Of a stretch of 64,000 nt of DNA, positions 23,370 through 35,744 are shown one piece after another. The DNA comes from Siphonodentalium dalli (taxonomy: Eukaryota > Mollusca > Scaphopoda > Gadilida > Siphonodentaliidae): NCBI GenBank assembly GCA_032622095.1, contig CP136062.1, forward strand, positions 33,976,918-34,040,917, in the 5' to 3' direction. The position numbers and the translations under genes are program-made. How positions within the stretch are numbered: the stretch's first letter is position 1; every line of letters starts with the position of its first letter. Below the pieces are notes generated by a model, which was given only the letters and a program-made list of their open reading frames with translations, was not told where the DNA came from and ran no database searches.

Positions 23370-24220
23370 TAAAGGGCCATAACTCTGTTAAAATATATCG
23401 GATCAAACCCATATTTTAACTTGATCTGTATATAAGTGTCAAAAATTCATATACCAAATTTGGTGTTGATCAGATGAAAAATGTTTGAGTAATCCTGTCT
23501 TGGATGAATTCTATATCAAAACAAGAGTGGAAGGGGTTAAATAAACAATACCAAAATCCATACAGATGAAGAACATGCTAAGAAAAATCTAGGTAAGAAA
23601 TATGAGGCTGTGATGTGTCCTAAACAAAAATTAAAGGTCAAAATGCAAAAATTAAATTTTTGTTTTTAAAGTTATGTCCCTGGCTCTGCCCCTATTTGAC
23701 CCAGTGACCCCATTTGAACAAATCTGAACCCCAGTCACCCAAGGTATCTCTGTACCAAATATAAGCTAAATCGGCCAAATATTTTTTTAGAAGAGGTCAT
23801 TGTTAAGAATTACTATGAGTTATGGCCCTGGTTTCTCAACTAATTGACCGGGTGACCTCATTTGAACAAATCTGAACACCAGTGACCCAAGGACCCTCAA
23901 TACCAAATATTAGCTAAATCGGCACAATGGTTCTGAACAAGAAGTTGTTGTAAGAATTACTATGGAGGAATAGAGTTATGGCCCTGGCTTCGCAACTATT
24001 TGACCCAGTGACCTCATTTGAACAAATCTGAATGAGAGTCACCTAGGGAACATCCACACCAAATATGAACCAATTCGGTATGATGGTTTCAGAGGAGAAG
24101 ATGTTTAAAAAAAAGTTGACGGACGGACGGACGGACAGACGGACAGACGGACGCACGGACGGACGACGGACGAGGAGTGATGACTATAGCTCCACCGGAG
24201 ACTTCGTCTCAGGTGAGCTA
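23370..24220. repeat. second mixed block of the two tandem families
   Basis: One GGGCCATAACTC monomer, then three GTTATGGCCCTGG monomers (23671, 23819, 23975), a (GGAC)n run (24119-24170) and an end piece with nested hairpins (TAGCTCC...GGAG, AGACTTCGTCT, GTGAGCTA). The two families share this tail, so they probably belong to one kind of mobile unit. Confidence 0.8.
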
Positions 24221-24429
24221 AAAAGTAATTATAAACAGGGACTATTATACGAATATATATAGAGAAGATGTTTATAAACAATAATAAATTGCTTTCAAGG
24301 CAAGGGTCTCCGTTGGGGATAGAGAACGAAACAGGGGTTTAGGTATATTTCGGGGGTTATACGTAAGACAAAGAAGTACACATTAGGGACTATTAATCAT
24401 GAAGAATAGTCCCTAGAGTGGACTTCATT

Positions 24430-26005
24430 TCTTAGTAAATATTAACTAAATAACGGGTATGCTAGGAGGGTGATAATGTCTAAGAGGAGCACATCAACAT
24501 CCATGATGGCTGTCAAAATGGCTAAATTCCATTATGTCTATTTCCATAGATTGTATTCATTGAAACAAATATCCTTTATTTAGTAAATATTAACTAAATA
24601 ACGGGTATGTTAGGAGAATGAAAATTTGTAAGATGAGCACATAAACATCCATGATGGCTGTCAAAATGGCTGAATCCATTATATCTATTCACATAGATTG
24701 TCTTCTTTGAAACAAATATCCGTTATTTAGTAAATATTAACTAAATAACGGGTATGTTAGGAGAATGAAAATTTGTAAGATGAGCACATAAACACCCATG
24801 ATGGCTGTCAAAATGGCTAAATTTCATTATGTCTATTCCCATACAATGTCTAGTTTAAAACAAATGTCCGTTATTTAGTAAATACTAACTAAATAACGGG
24901 TATGCTAAGCGAATGATAATCTATTAAACGTCAAAATAAACATCCATGATGGCTGTCAAAATGGCTACATTTCAGAAGTTAATTCCCATTGATTTTCTTG
25001 TATACAACACATATCCGTTATTTAGTAAATATTAACTAAATAAAAGGACAGCTGACCACAGTGTCCCCCGAAAAAGTGGCAAGTCGATGCCGCTTTGTTA
25101 AAGAAATTTTTTTAAATGTTGAAATTTTCTAAGTCGAAAAGGGTTAATAACTCCGTAAAAAAAATAAAATCCGACCTCTATATACATGTTGCACATCTCC
25201 AATATGTGGATAACAATACTCTGAAGTTTCGAATATCTACAATCAAAACTGTAGGAGGAGTTGATTACACCATGAAGGTACCCTCATACAGAAAATTATA
25301 AAAAATCTAAGTCGAAAAGGGTTAATAACACTGTCAAAAAATAATTTTTCCGTCATCAATATACATGTTGCACATCTTCAATATATGGGCAACAATATTC
25401 TGAAGTTTCAAATCTCTAGGATGAAAACTGTGGGAGGAGTTGATTACACCATTAAGGTACCCTCATACTGAAAATTAAAAAAAAATGTTGAAATTTTCTA
25501 CGTCGAAAAGGGTTAATAACTCTGTCAACAACAAAAAATTCCGTCTTCTATATACATGTTGCATATCTTCAATATATGGGCAACAATATTCTGAAGTTTC
25601 AAATCTCTGGGATGAAATCTGTAGGAGATGATTACACCATGAAGGTACTCAAAAGTGTGACGGACGGATGGATGTACGGACGGACGAACGAACGAACCCC
25701 GTTTCTATAGTCCCCCCGAAAATAAATTTTCCGGGGGACAATAACGGGTATGCTAGGAGGGTGATAATGTCTAAGATGAGCACATATGTACATCCATGAT
25801 GGCTGTCAAAATGGCTAAATTTCATTATGTCTATTCCCATAGATATGTGTTGTATACAAGACAATCAATGGGAATTAACTTCTGAAATGTAGCCATTTTG
25901 ACAGCCATTATCAATGTTTATGTTGACGTTTAATAGATTATCATTCGCTTAGCATACCCGTTATTTAGTTAATATTTACTAAATAACGGACATTTGTTTT
26001 AAACT
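24430..26005. repeat. left arm: 148-bp palindrome satellite
   Basis: Monomer ends AACGGGTATG fall at 24453, 24601, 24748 and 24896 (147-148 bp). Each monomer carries the ~30-bp palindrome CCGTTATTTAGT/ACTAAATAACGG. An element at 25044-25739 interrupts the array, and the last monomer (~25850-26005) is inverted relative to the others. Confidence 0.9.
25044..25739 (+). mobile_element. inserted repeat element with 5-bp target duplication
   Basis: It splits a satellite palindrome: AATAA at 25039-25043 and again at 25740-25744. The interior has three ~180-190 bp repeats (GAAAAGGGTTAATAAC), a GGACGGAC tail, and the 3' hairpin TCCCCCCGAAAATAAATTTT followed by CCGGGGGAC. Its tail type links it to the 19-24 kb tandem families. 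Confidence 0.8.
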
Positions 26006-26030
26006 AGACATTGTATTAGTCCAGGAGATA

Positions 26031-27290
26031 TTGGTCCACCTCTGCACCCCCCCCCCCCAGGACTTAACTTCACCCCACTAATTTTCTTCCTTAATGTCTC
26101 CTCTAATTTTTTTCACTTGTTAACAAGAAAACAAAGTGGCCGCAGAGACTCCAGACAAGATGGCGGCCATTTTTTTTAAATGCACCAGGTCTCTTTGATC
26201 GCCATTATAGTAAAGATGATAGCACATTCGGTCTTGTTTTCCGCTCGATTCGTTATGCTAATATACAACCCTTACAAAGTAGCCAAAAATCCGACACCAG
26301 AATCCAATATGGCGGCCAAGATGGCCGCCGAAATGTGAAAATATGCTATTTTTCTGACATGTTACCACCTTTCGTTTGTCTCTGTGGGAAAATGTTACAA
26401 TTTTTGCGTCATATTATACATTTATCATATAGAGGAGTCATTGGCGAACACATGGGGACCATAATATGCATTTATTGCGGGATATTTTTGTCCGATATCA
26501 CGTTTTCACAAATGCCGGTATCATAGGTCAAAGCCGTATCTCCGTTAATAACGCGATGTTATGTTTCGAATCAATGAATGTTATTGCTATTATAACAACA
26601 CCCATGCATATATATTTGCAGGAGATACTCGAGCTAGGATTCCTCTTATACCTGAGTTGAGGAATATTTACCCAAATCCAAGATGGCGGCCAAAATGGCC
26701 ACCAGAAATAATAAATCGCCGAAAATCGCTGATTTTAACATCAGTGAGCATTATTGTCATGACAACTGCACACCTGCTTACTATTGTAAGTTGGGAACAC
26801 TTAGGCGAAGAACTTTCCTTGTATCATATCCAAATAAAAGTCCCCCTAATCCAAAATGGCGCCCACAATGGCGGACAGATTTTGAAAAATCACCGAAATT
26901 CCCTCATATTCACATCATTAAGCATTATTATCGAGACAACTCCATCCATGCGTACAGTTGAGTTGGAGATACCGAGGTGAAGTAATTACCTTACATCTCA
27001 TGCAAGAAATGGTTTTCCAAATCAAAGATGGCGGCCAAAATGGCGACCGAAATTTGAAAACAAGTCTACATTCCTTTACTTTCTTACGATGGGCGTTATT
27101 GTTTCGCGATTTCTATCCACCATTACATGTTGATATGGAATAGTGACATGAAGTATTCATTAGGGTTTGGCAATTGATACTCACAGCCAAGATCGCTGCT
27201 AAATTGGCGGCTAGAAATTGAAAAGAAATCGATATTTTCACATATTAATTTCAACTTTTTGTCATAATATCGGTATGTATGGACGAAACT
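26031..27290. repeat. left inner arm, repeats with 'aagatggcggc' words
   Basis: Repeats of ~170-180 bp marked by AAGATGGCGGCC or AAAATGGCGNCC near 26157, 26312, 26679, 26851 and 27026. AAGATGGCGGC equals the known YY1 consensus. The whole stretch is matched in inverse at 29690-30940 with few differences. Confidence 0.85.
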
Positions 27291-27299
27291 GTACATAAA

Positions 27300-28110
27300 C
27301 CATCTACTAGTTCAACCTAAAGGTATCAAAACGCATAACATAGCTCGTATCCTTCTGGAAAGATGAAACACCACCATTAATACGATAATGGCCGTAAGCG
27401 TAGGTGCGCCGAATAGTTATATCAGAACAATTACCTGATAACAGATTCTGATTTGCCACGTCACGTCCATAATTATCTGGACCAGCTTCCATTTCTTTGT
27501 CTGATAAATCTAGGTTGCTCACACCGACAAAGTATTCCTGGGAGTAGGGTCCTCTAATCATAACGTTTCAAACAATTCATTTTCCGGTGTCTAGCTTACA
27601 GAAGGTCATCTCTATGTATGTGTCTCATACCCCATGGGATAACGACATGTACACCTGGCGAACCAGTTAGCTAGTCACTTCTCAATAGATGGTTCGTCAA
27701 CTCACAAACTCAGCGAACGCATTGGCATATGTGGAAAACTTCGACAATGTTTCGAAGGTTGCTAGCTGTCTCATTCCCTTGGACAGATGTCTGTCTGCTA
27801 AGGAGAAGACCATAGTGTACAGACTACCCACACTTCTTGACCATTATCCGAACCAAACTGTGTGACGCCCCGCAGTTGTCTCGTCGAATATCTCCCAGCA
27901 GAGAAGAACAATGCTCGCGGTGCTAGTTTGTGGACATGCGCCATGATAGTGGGAATGAAATGGGCCACTGTATACACCACCCCTACACCTGGTGCATGTT
28001 TAAGATATCGAATGTCATGAGTGTCGGTTTTATTTGGTGTGGTAAGGTTGTATTCCACATCCGTTTCGAAGCCTTTCTGATTCAACTACGTACACTTTTG
28101 TCTGGATAAT
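27300..28110 (-). repeat. left diverged inner segment, inverse of 28750-29560
   Basis: The reverse complement aligns with 28750-29560, e.g. GAACCATCTATTGAGAAGTG against GAACCATATATTGAGAAGTG. Open frames in both copies end at the same place (…WSSP and …WSSAP). Similarity appears in more than one frame, so it shows DNA homology; protein coding is unproven. Confidence 0.6.
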
Positions 28111-28379
28111 AATATGCTAGCCTCCCTCAAAACAGTCGGATGGACTAAACGATAATGTCTTTATAGCATGAATGTATGCGTGTTTTGTTATCCTCTCTCG
28201 GGGTTAGTGTCAGTATGTGGGCGGTATTATTCAAGAAAATGTCAGGAACTGTGGTGCATTTATTTCACTATGTATTTAAAGAACAATTTACAGTCTCGAT
28301 GGCAATGGCTGTGGCCGTTGGGGAACGCGACCTTTATGATCATATAGCTTTATATATATATAACTTTAGAATATAGTAG

Positions 28380-28750
28380 TTAATGTCTCATGCATGAAAA
28401 TGGTCGCATTGGTGATGTTACCAAGAAATCACTTGGTGTACCAACGTTTGTTGAACTGAATGCAAGAGCTCATCAACGTAACATTCCTCTGGATGTTCTT
28501 CGGCGTTGAACATTTCACCCTTTTGTTGATGGCATTTGTACTTTCTTGAACCATACCACCCAACGTGAGTATGACATATCAACCAACTATCAAAGGTGTC
28601 GCCTTTAAGACTACACCCCAGTCTTGGTGGGGCTTATACAGCAGTAGCCAATGGCATACTCCTGGTCCAGTTGTTTAAGAACGGCTTCCAAACGGATGGG
28701 AACATACAATCTTGGCATACAAGGAAAGCAAAGCCACACATGAGATCCTG
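28380..28750 (+). pseudogene. decayed coding-like fragment at foldback centre
   Basis: From ~28397 one frame reads DVTKKSLGVPTFVELNARAH until a stop near 28507, then protein-like pieces continue in shifted frames (TTPQSWWGLYSSS). This suggests an old gene or transposase with stops and shifts. No domain is recognised. Confidence 0.3.
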
Positions 28751-29560
28751 TCTGAATCTAAAACATAACAAAATAAGGGGCGGTGCAGTCATGGTCCAAT
28801 TTCATTTCCACTATCATGACACATACCCACAAACGAGCACCGTGTGTATTGTTATCATCTGCTTGGATCTGTTCGGTGAGACGATTGCTGGACGGCAACA
28901 AGCTTGTTCTTATGACCATGTTCAAGGAGTTTGGGTATATTATGCAATATGGTCTTCTGCGCCTTAGCAGAAATGCATCCGTCAAATGTCGGGCTTTCAA
29001 CATTCGAAGCCATATACAGAAGTTGTTCGGGTACGTCAGTGCATTAGATGAGTATGTGAATTGATGAACCATATATTGAGAAGTGGCTGTTTGGGAAGAT
29101 CACCAGGTGTACACGTTGTTATCCCCATTAGGTCACCAAAGCTGACAATACGCAGATAGATAGGTAATTCTGAAAGCTAGTATATACGCATCGACCGAAT
29201 ACCTTTATAGTGTATCGCACAAGATGACGCATATACCCCATATGTAGCATCTGAATTATACCATAAGCTATACCACGAATGAAGCTCGCTAAGAATTCCA
29301 AGCTTTCGAAACCAACACGTGAGCTGGACACCGGCATATGTATTGTTTGAAACATTCCGATTAGTGGCACACTCCTACAAAGAAGAGTAGTGAACTGTTG
29401 TTGTGAGTGAGATAGATTAATCTGACGAAGAGACGGAAACGAGTCTAGATAATGCTGAATGTGGCAATTCAGAATAAGCTCAGGTACTGTTGTTTTGATT
29501 ATTGGAAGTCATAATATGACTATTCGGCGCACCTATATACGGTTACGGCCAGTATGAGCC
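28750..29560 (+). repeat. right diverged inner segment
   Basis: Inverted partner of 27300-28110. It diverges far more than the outer arms, so the centre is older or less homogenised than the arms. Confidence 0.6.
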
Positions 29561-29689
29561 CTTAGTGGAGAATGGATTTTGAAATGCCACATTGCGATTG
29601 TGGGTTTTCATCATTCCAAAAGGCTACGACTTACATTGGAACTAATATATGGCTTATATTATGTACCGTTTCGTTTATACAAATCAATA

Positions 29690-30940
29690 TTATGACAAAA
29701 AGTTGAAATTAGTATGTGATAATATCGGCTTCTTTTCAATTTCTGCCCGCCAGTTTGGCCGCCATATTGACTGTGGGTATCACTTGCCAAACCCTAATGG
29801 ATAATTCATACATATCAACATGTAATGGTGAGTAGAAATCGCGAAACAATAACGCCCATCCTAAGAAAGTAAAGGAATGTAGACTTGTTTTCAAATTTCG
29901 GTCGCCATTTTGGCCGCCATCTTTGATTTGGAAAACCATTTCTTGCATGAGATGTAAGGTAATTACTTCACCTCAGTATTTCCAACTCAACTGTACGCAT
30001 GGATGGAGTTGTCTCGACAATAATGCTTAATGATGTGAATATGAGGGAATTTCGGTGATTTTTCAAAATATGTCCGCCATTGTGGGCGCCATTTTGGATT
30101 AGGGGGACTTTTATTTGGATATGGTACAAGGAAAGTTCTTCGCCTAAGTGTTCCCAACTTACAATAGTAAGCAGGTTTGGAGTTATCATGACAATAATGC
30201 TCACTGATGTTAAAATCAGCGATTTTCGGCGATTTTTTATTTATGGTGGCCATTTTGGCCGCCATCTACGATTTGGGTAAATATTCCTCAACTCAGGTAT
30301 AAGAGGAATCCTAGCTCGAGTATCTCCTGCAAATATATATGCATGGGTGTTGTTATAATAGCAATAACAATCATTGATTCGAAACATAACATCGCGTTAT
30401 TAACGGAGATTCGGCTTTGACCTATGATACCGGCATTTGGGAAAACGTGATATCGGACAAAAATATCCCGCAATGAATGCATATTATGGTCCCCATGTGT
30501 TCGCCAATGACTCCTCTATATGATAAATGTATAATATGACGCAAAAATTGTAACATTTTCCCACAGAGACAAACGAAAGGTGGTAACATGTCATAAAAAT
30601 AGCATATTTTCACATTTCGGCGGCCATCTTGGCCGCCATATTGGATTCTGGTGTCGGATTTTGGCTACTTTGTAAGGGTTGTATATTAGCATAACGAATC
30701 GAGCGGAAAACAAGACCGCATGTGCTATCATCTTTACTATAATGGCGATCAAAGAGACCTGGTGCATTTAAAAAAAATGGCCGCCATGATGGACGCCATC
30801 TTGTCTGGAGTCTCTGCGGCCACTTTTTTTTCTTGTTAACAAGTGAAAAAAATTAGAGGAGACCTTAAGGAAGAAAATTAGTGGGGTGAAGTTAAGTCCT
30901 GGGGGGGGGGGGGGGTGCAGAGGTCGACCAATATCTCCTG
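29690..30940. repeat. right inner arm, inverse of 26031-27290
   Basis: Collinear inverted match including the GGCGGCCATCTTGG words, a G13 tract in place of the left arm's C tract, and CCAATATCTCCTGG at the boundary. Only scattered differences. Confidence 0.9.
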
Positions 30941-30944
30941 GACT

Positions 30945-32235
30945 ATATGGGAATAGATATAATGAAATTTAGCCATCATGGGTGTTTATGTGCTCATCTG
31001 ACAAATTATCATTGTCCTAACATACCCGTTATTTAGTTAATATTTACTAAATAACGGATATTTGTTTCAAAGAAGACAATCTATGGGAATAGACATAATC
31101 GAATTTAGCCATTTTGACAGCCATCCATGGATGTTTATGTACTCATCTTAGACATTATCACCCTCCTAGCATACCCGTTATTTAGTTAATATTTACTAAA
31201 TAACGGATATGTGTTGTATACAAGAAAATCAATGGGATTTAACTTCTGAAATGTAGCCATTTTGACAGTCATCATGGATGTTTATGTTGACGTTTAATAG
31301 ATAATCATTCGCTTAGCATACCCGTTATTTAGTTAATATTTACTAAATAACAGACATTTATTTTAAACTAGACATTGAATAGACATAATGAAATTTAGCC
31401 ATGTTGACAGCCATCATGGGTGTTTATGTGCTCATCTTACAAATTATCATTCTCCTAACATACCCGTTATTTAGTTAATATTTACTAAATAACGGATATT
31501 TGTTTCAAAGAAGACAATCTATGGGAATAGACATAATGAAATTCAGCCATTTTTACAGCCATCCATGGATGTTTATGTGCTCATCTTAGACATTATCACC
31601 CTCCTAGCATACCCGTTATTTAGTTAATATTTACTAAATAACGGATATGTGTTGTATACAAGAAAATCAATGGGAATTTACTTCTGAAATGTAGCCATTT
31701 TGTCAGCCATCATGGATGTTTATGTTGACGTTTAATAGATTATCATTCTCTTAGCATACCCGTTATTTAGTTAATATTTACTAAATGACGGACATTTGTT
31801 TTAAACTAGACATTGTATGGGAATAGACATAATGAAATTTAGCCATTTTGACAGCCATCATGGGTGTTTATGTGCTCATCTTACAAATTATCATTCTCCT
31901 AACATACCCGTTATTTAGTTAATATTTACTAAATAACGGATATTTGTTTCAAAGAAGACAAGCTATGGGAATAGACATAATAGAATTCAGCCATTTTGAC
32001 AGCCATCATGGATGTTTATGTGCTCATCTTACAAATTTTCATTCTCCTAACATACCCGTTATTTAGTTAATATTTACTAAATACCGGATATTTGTTTCAA
32101 AGAAGACAATCTATGGGAATAGACATAATGGAATTTAGCCATTTTGACAACCATCATGGATGTTTATGTGCTACTCTTAGACATTATCACCCTCCTAGCA
32201 TACCCGTTATTTAGTTAATATTTACTAAGACAAAG
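30945..32235. repeat. right arm: 148-bp palindrome satellite, nine copies
   Basis: TTTAGTTAATATTTACTAAA palindromes begin at about 31032, 31181, 31328, 31470, 31619, 31766, 31914, 32062 and 32210, steps of 142-149 bp. Two alternating monomer kinds can be told apart (AGCATACCC against AACATACCC). Confidence 0.95.
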
Positions 32236-32289
32236 AAGTCCACTCTAGGGACTATTCTTCATGATTAATAGTCGTGACATCTTTGTATT

Positions 32290-32750
32290 GGCCTGACATA
32301 TCGGTTTTTGTCGCTGTCATGCCTGCTGACCATTAATCGTCCATTATGGTGGCAGATATAGTCATATAGCAGCGATTTACGATCGGTCTTGTTGGCTTAT
32401 AATATAAATTAAGAAATTGGCCATGCATTCATTCCTAGCGTTAAAAAATTATTTTTTAGTATGAACTTCCTCATTGGTTGTGTTCCTCGACTCCTCAAGT
32501 GACTTACATGTACATACAGGGCACTCCGAAATTTCTTGGAAAAGCGACCACATGCTCGAATCTACTTTGCGATTTTCGAGCTACGCATTCGTTAATTCAT
32601 CCATATTTAACACATTTACCTTGATTTATTCACAAACAAATGTCTTGATGCAGGCCTTAAAAAAAATCTGATGGATTTTTTGCGAGAATCAAAACAGCGT
32701 TGTTTTATCGATTTAGTGTTTTATTTCAACAAAATTGTGGTCAGGTCAGT
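32290..32750. other. no recognisable feature
   Basis: Spacer to the right of the foldback. A short plus-strand frame (32474-32671) has no recognised domain. Confidence 0.4.
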
Positions 32751-32756
32751 CAGGTA

Positions 32757-32937
32757 GGGTTCTCTATTCCGAAGGTTCATTATTCCGACGGTTCATTATT
32801 CCGATGGGTTCCCTATTCCGAAGGTTCACTATTCCGAAGGTTCACTATTCCGAAGGTTTATTATTCTGAAGGTTCACTATTCTGAAAGTTGGCTAGTCTG
32901 AAGGTTCTCTATTCTGAAGGTTTTCTATTCTGGGCGT
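32757..32937. repeat. 16-bp minisatellite
   Basis: About 11 copies of CTATTCCGAAGGTTCA, degenerating to CTATTCTGAAGGTTTT at the right end. Confidence 0.95.
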
Positions 32938-33356
32938 ATTTAACCACAAATGAATTAAAATTTTCACACACCTCCCCCACAAAAACCACACGAGGAATGA
33001 AAAATACTATTGCGCAGTACATTTAAATACCCTATTCTAATTCCTAAATTGTCCCAGTTGTCGGTTATTAATAACAAGAAGCCAGTATTGCATGATCACA
33101 GGCCTTAAGATTCGACGCGAATCACTGAATTGATTCTCATGATTCTCGCAAAACTTTTCAATTTTCAGTGCTTTATGACTAAATTGATTCGGAATTGATT
33201 CTCGCAAAATGAAATGGATTTTAAGCCCTGTGATCAGTTTAATGTTTATTATGGAAAGTTGAAAACAAGATGACTGCATGACTGAAATAAACTACATGTA
33301 AGAGATACAGTCTGCCCGAACTGGCAATCTGTATTTGAAAGAAACATCAACATTAA

Positions 33357-33961
33357 AGGCCCACTTAATTTTCGAACCTACAGATCACATATATAAAATA
33401 TATGCCATAATATATACCATTTGAAATAGGAAGCTCTCTAACATTGTATTATCAACTTATCCGGTGTAACAAACTGTGAACATGTTGTTTTTTGGTGAGT
33501 TACCGACGTGTTTTTGTGCTTAAGTTTCATCTGGTTTTGTTACGCAAAGTATTATTTTCAATGGAGGGGGGAATAACTACATTAATAGTATATTTTAAAG
33601 AAAGAGTTATTTCCCTTCCATTGAAAATACATTTTAGTTTGAATTCTGTTGCATTCTGGGTTATTTTCAATGGAAGGGGAATAACTCTATAATTTAGATA
33701 TAGAGTTATTCCCCTTCCATTGAAAATAAACTATAGTTCGAATTCTGTTCCGTTCTGGGAGCCACAACGGGGGGAATGATTTTATGATTTCAGCTATTTT
33801 TTTATTACTCTATGGGCACCTTCTGAGACACAGACGTTTCTAACGGTGATGAATTATAGTATTTTAATAATGTTTTATGGCATAGATTGTTAGGCCTATT
33901 AAAAACCGTATATCTAGGCACTATAAAAAAATAATCGGTGACTCGAGAATTAAGCGGGCCT
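33357..33961. mobile_element. TTAA-flanked MITE, AGGCCCACTTAATT ends
   Basis: TTAA (33353-33356) then AGGCCCACTTAATT at left; AATTAAGCGGGCCT then TTAA (33962-33965) at right. TTAA duplication with AGG-type ends fits the Kolobok/piggyBac range. It contains the tandem hairpin at 33552-33729. Confidence 0.75.
33552..33729. repeat. two tandem hairpins, 'ttttcaatggaagggg'
   Basis: The second hairpin (33661-33729) is perfect for ~31 bp: TTATTTTCAATGGAAGGGGA with its reverse complement around a short AT loop. The first is a diverged copy. Each is followed by GAATTCTGTT(G/C)C(A/G)TTCTGGG. Confidence 0.9.
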
Positions 33962-34219
33962 TTAAAATCAATACAAAGTTAGGTTAGGTTAGGTTCATCT
34001 CATACCCTCTATTCAGCGATATTCTACTACGCAGTATGTTATGGCGCTCCAGTATTTATTATATAGCCCCACTGTTATAATCCGCCTTTAGTTGGCGTAT
34101 TCTTGCCTCTAAGATTATTGAGTTATTTCTGGATACCCTCGACAACAAAAACAAATCACATTTATTCTTTTAATGTTTTAAGTTAGAGACATGTCCCCGG
34201 TCAGTCAGTGCATGGTAAT

Positions 34220-35744
34220 TATGGAATCCTATTAGGGCCACTTGCTAATGGCACTTTCAGCGCACTTTTTGTCGCTTTCAGCGCGATGCGCCGAAAGCAA
34301 CAAAATGTGCGCCATTAGCGTTGTTTCGGCGCTATGCGCCGGAAAGCGACAAAATATGCGCCATTAGCGCATTTACAATTAAGTATGTGATCACCCCCAG
34401 CAGGGGTGCCGGAAGAGGGGGGCAGAGGGGGGCAGCTGACCCCCTGCCCCTTGACCAAGGGGGGGTGAGGCGGGGGCAGGACTTGCCCTTCTTCTGGAGA
34501 CAGAAAATGCTTTTTGTGTGTTTAATCTCGTGTTTTTATAGCAAAATGTGACTTTTTTGGTCCAAATACCACCAATTTCACAAGGAATATTAATTTTTTG
34601 TCAATTTTATCACAAAACGGCCATAAAAACCGACAAATACCTTTAAAATAGGGATTTTTGCCACAATGAATTTATGGTTATTTTTCCGAGTTTGCGGAGA
34701 AAATGCCCTTTTTTGCAGAAAAGTGCCCTTTTTGTAGGCTCTGCCCCCTGCCCTCGGATGCTTCCGGCGCCCCCTGTGCAGATCGGACATGGCCATATGT
34801 ACAATGGTTGTCCTGTCTCTTGTTCGTATCTGTGTGCATTTGTCTGGAATTAGGCCACTATTTTTTTTGGGCAATTTTCAGGTTAAAATATCTGAATGTT
34901 CTCATACCAGGAATATAGAAATATAGAACCATGGCTTATGAATATATTAGAAATTAGGCCTGACTGAGGTCCAAAGGGGGGGGGGGGGGGGGGGGGGTGT
35001 GCAAATGGAATTATTCAAAAACTTGTGTTGGTCTGATTCTGATTCAAGGGGGGGGGGGGGGAATGCAGTTGGAATTTCCCAAGGTGGACACCCCCCAAAG
35101 GAGACCCCTCTAGCCACGTCCCTGTTCATATTATGGCAATATCCTTTTCTACGACAAAATGCCTGCAAATCATATTGTGCAAACTTGCCAGTGTATGATC
35201 GTACCCTTAGTCCTTCAAATTAGTGTTGCATGTTGGGTCAACAGCCTGGAGCTATCTACATGTAGTTGAAATTGAAGAAACCGCCCCCCCCCCCCCAGAT
35301 TGTGCCATGAAACTTTACTCTGCATAGTGCTTGTAGAGATATTATTCCATCAGTGCAAAACATGGGAACTTTTTTTATGTTCTAACATGGAACTTTATAA
35401 CATTGAACAAACAAGGCAGAGAACATGTTGAACTTTCCGTTACCACATCCCTGCGAATGGGGGGGGGGGGGGTTGAGGAGCTGTGGCTTTTGAAGTCCAC
35501 TCACCTAATTGTAATTCCATATTTCTGATCAAACTTATAGATAATTTCACGGTATGTAAAATTTTGAAAAAAATTGTCAACAATGAACGCCTCCATTTTA
35601 ATGGGATACAGATTACACCTCGTTACGCATGCCGGAAACGCTGCATTTTTTGTCGCTTTCGGCGCGTTACTAATGGCGCACTTTTTATCGCTTTCGGCGC
35701 GCGCCGAAAGCGCCATTAGCAAGTGGCCCTAATAGGATTCCATA
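34220..35744. mobile_element. 1.5-kb TIR element with 7-bp (possibly 8-bp) duplication
   Basis: The inverted ends TATGGAATCCTATTAGGGCC and its complement continue through CACTTGCTAATGGC. TGGTAAT flanks both sides (34213-34219 and 35745-35751); one more base could extend it. Next to each end are clustered GCGCCGAAAGCG palindromes. It contains the nested MITE 34401-34776 and a fragment of the 62.5-kb repeat (34965-35125). hAT-like by duplication length; no transposase. Confidence 0.7.
34401..34776. mobile_element. hAT-like MITE, second copy of 2811-3128
   Basis: Ends CAGGGGTGCCGGAAG and CTTCCGGCGCCCCCTG; the interior matches the 2.8-kb copy (TGGAGACAGAAAATGCTTTT). No clear flanking duplication. 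Confidence 0.75.

Larger units (their letters stand above)
24388..32273. mobile_element. ~7.9-kb foldback-like structure
   Basis: Both ends carry the same terminal piece in opposite orientation (GACTATTAATCATGAAGAAT at 24388; its reverse complement ends at 32273). Inward come arrays of a 148-bp satellite, then a unique inner arm repeated in inverse order (26031-27290 against 29690-30940), then more diverged inverted segments around a short centre. Long inverted repeats built from short tandem repeats are the hallmark of Foldback-type elements. I found no transposase and no clear target duplication, so a palindromic rearrangement is also possible. Confidence 0.7.

Noticed and set aside
20036-32235. 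CRISPR array, suggested by palindromic repeats at regular spacing
   Set aside because: Spacers are not unique; the whole 148-bp unit repeats, and the DNA is eukaryotic.
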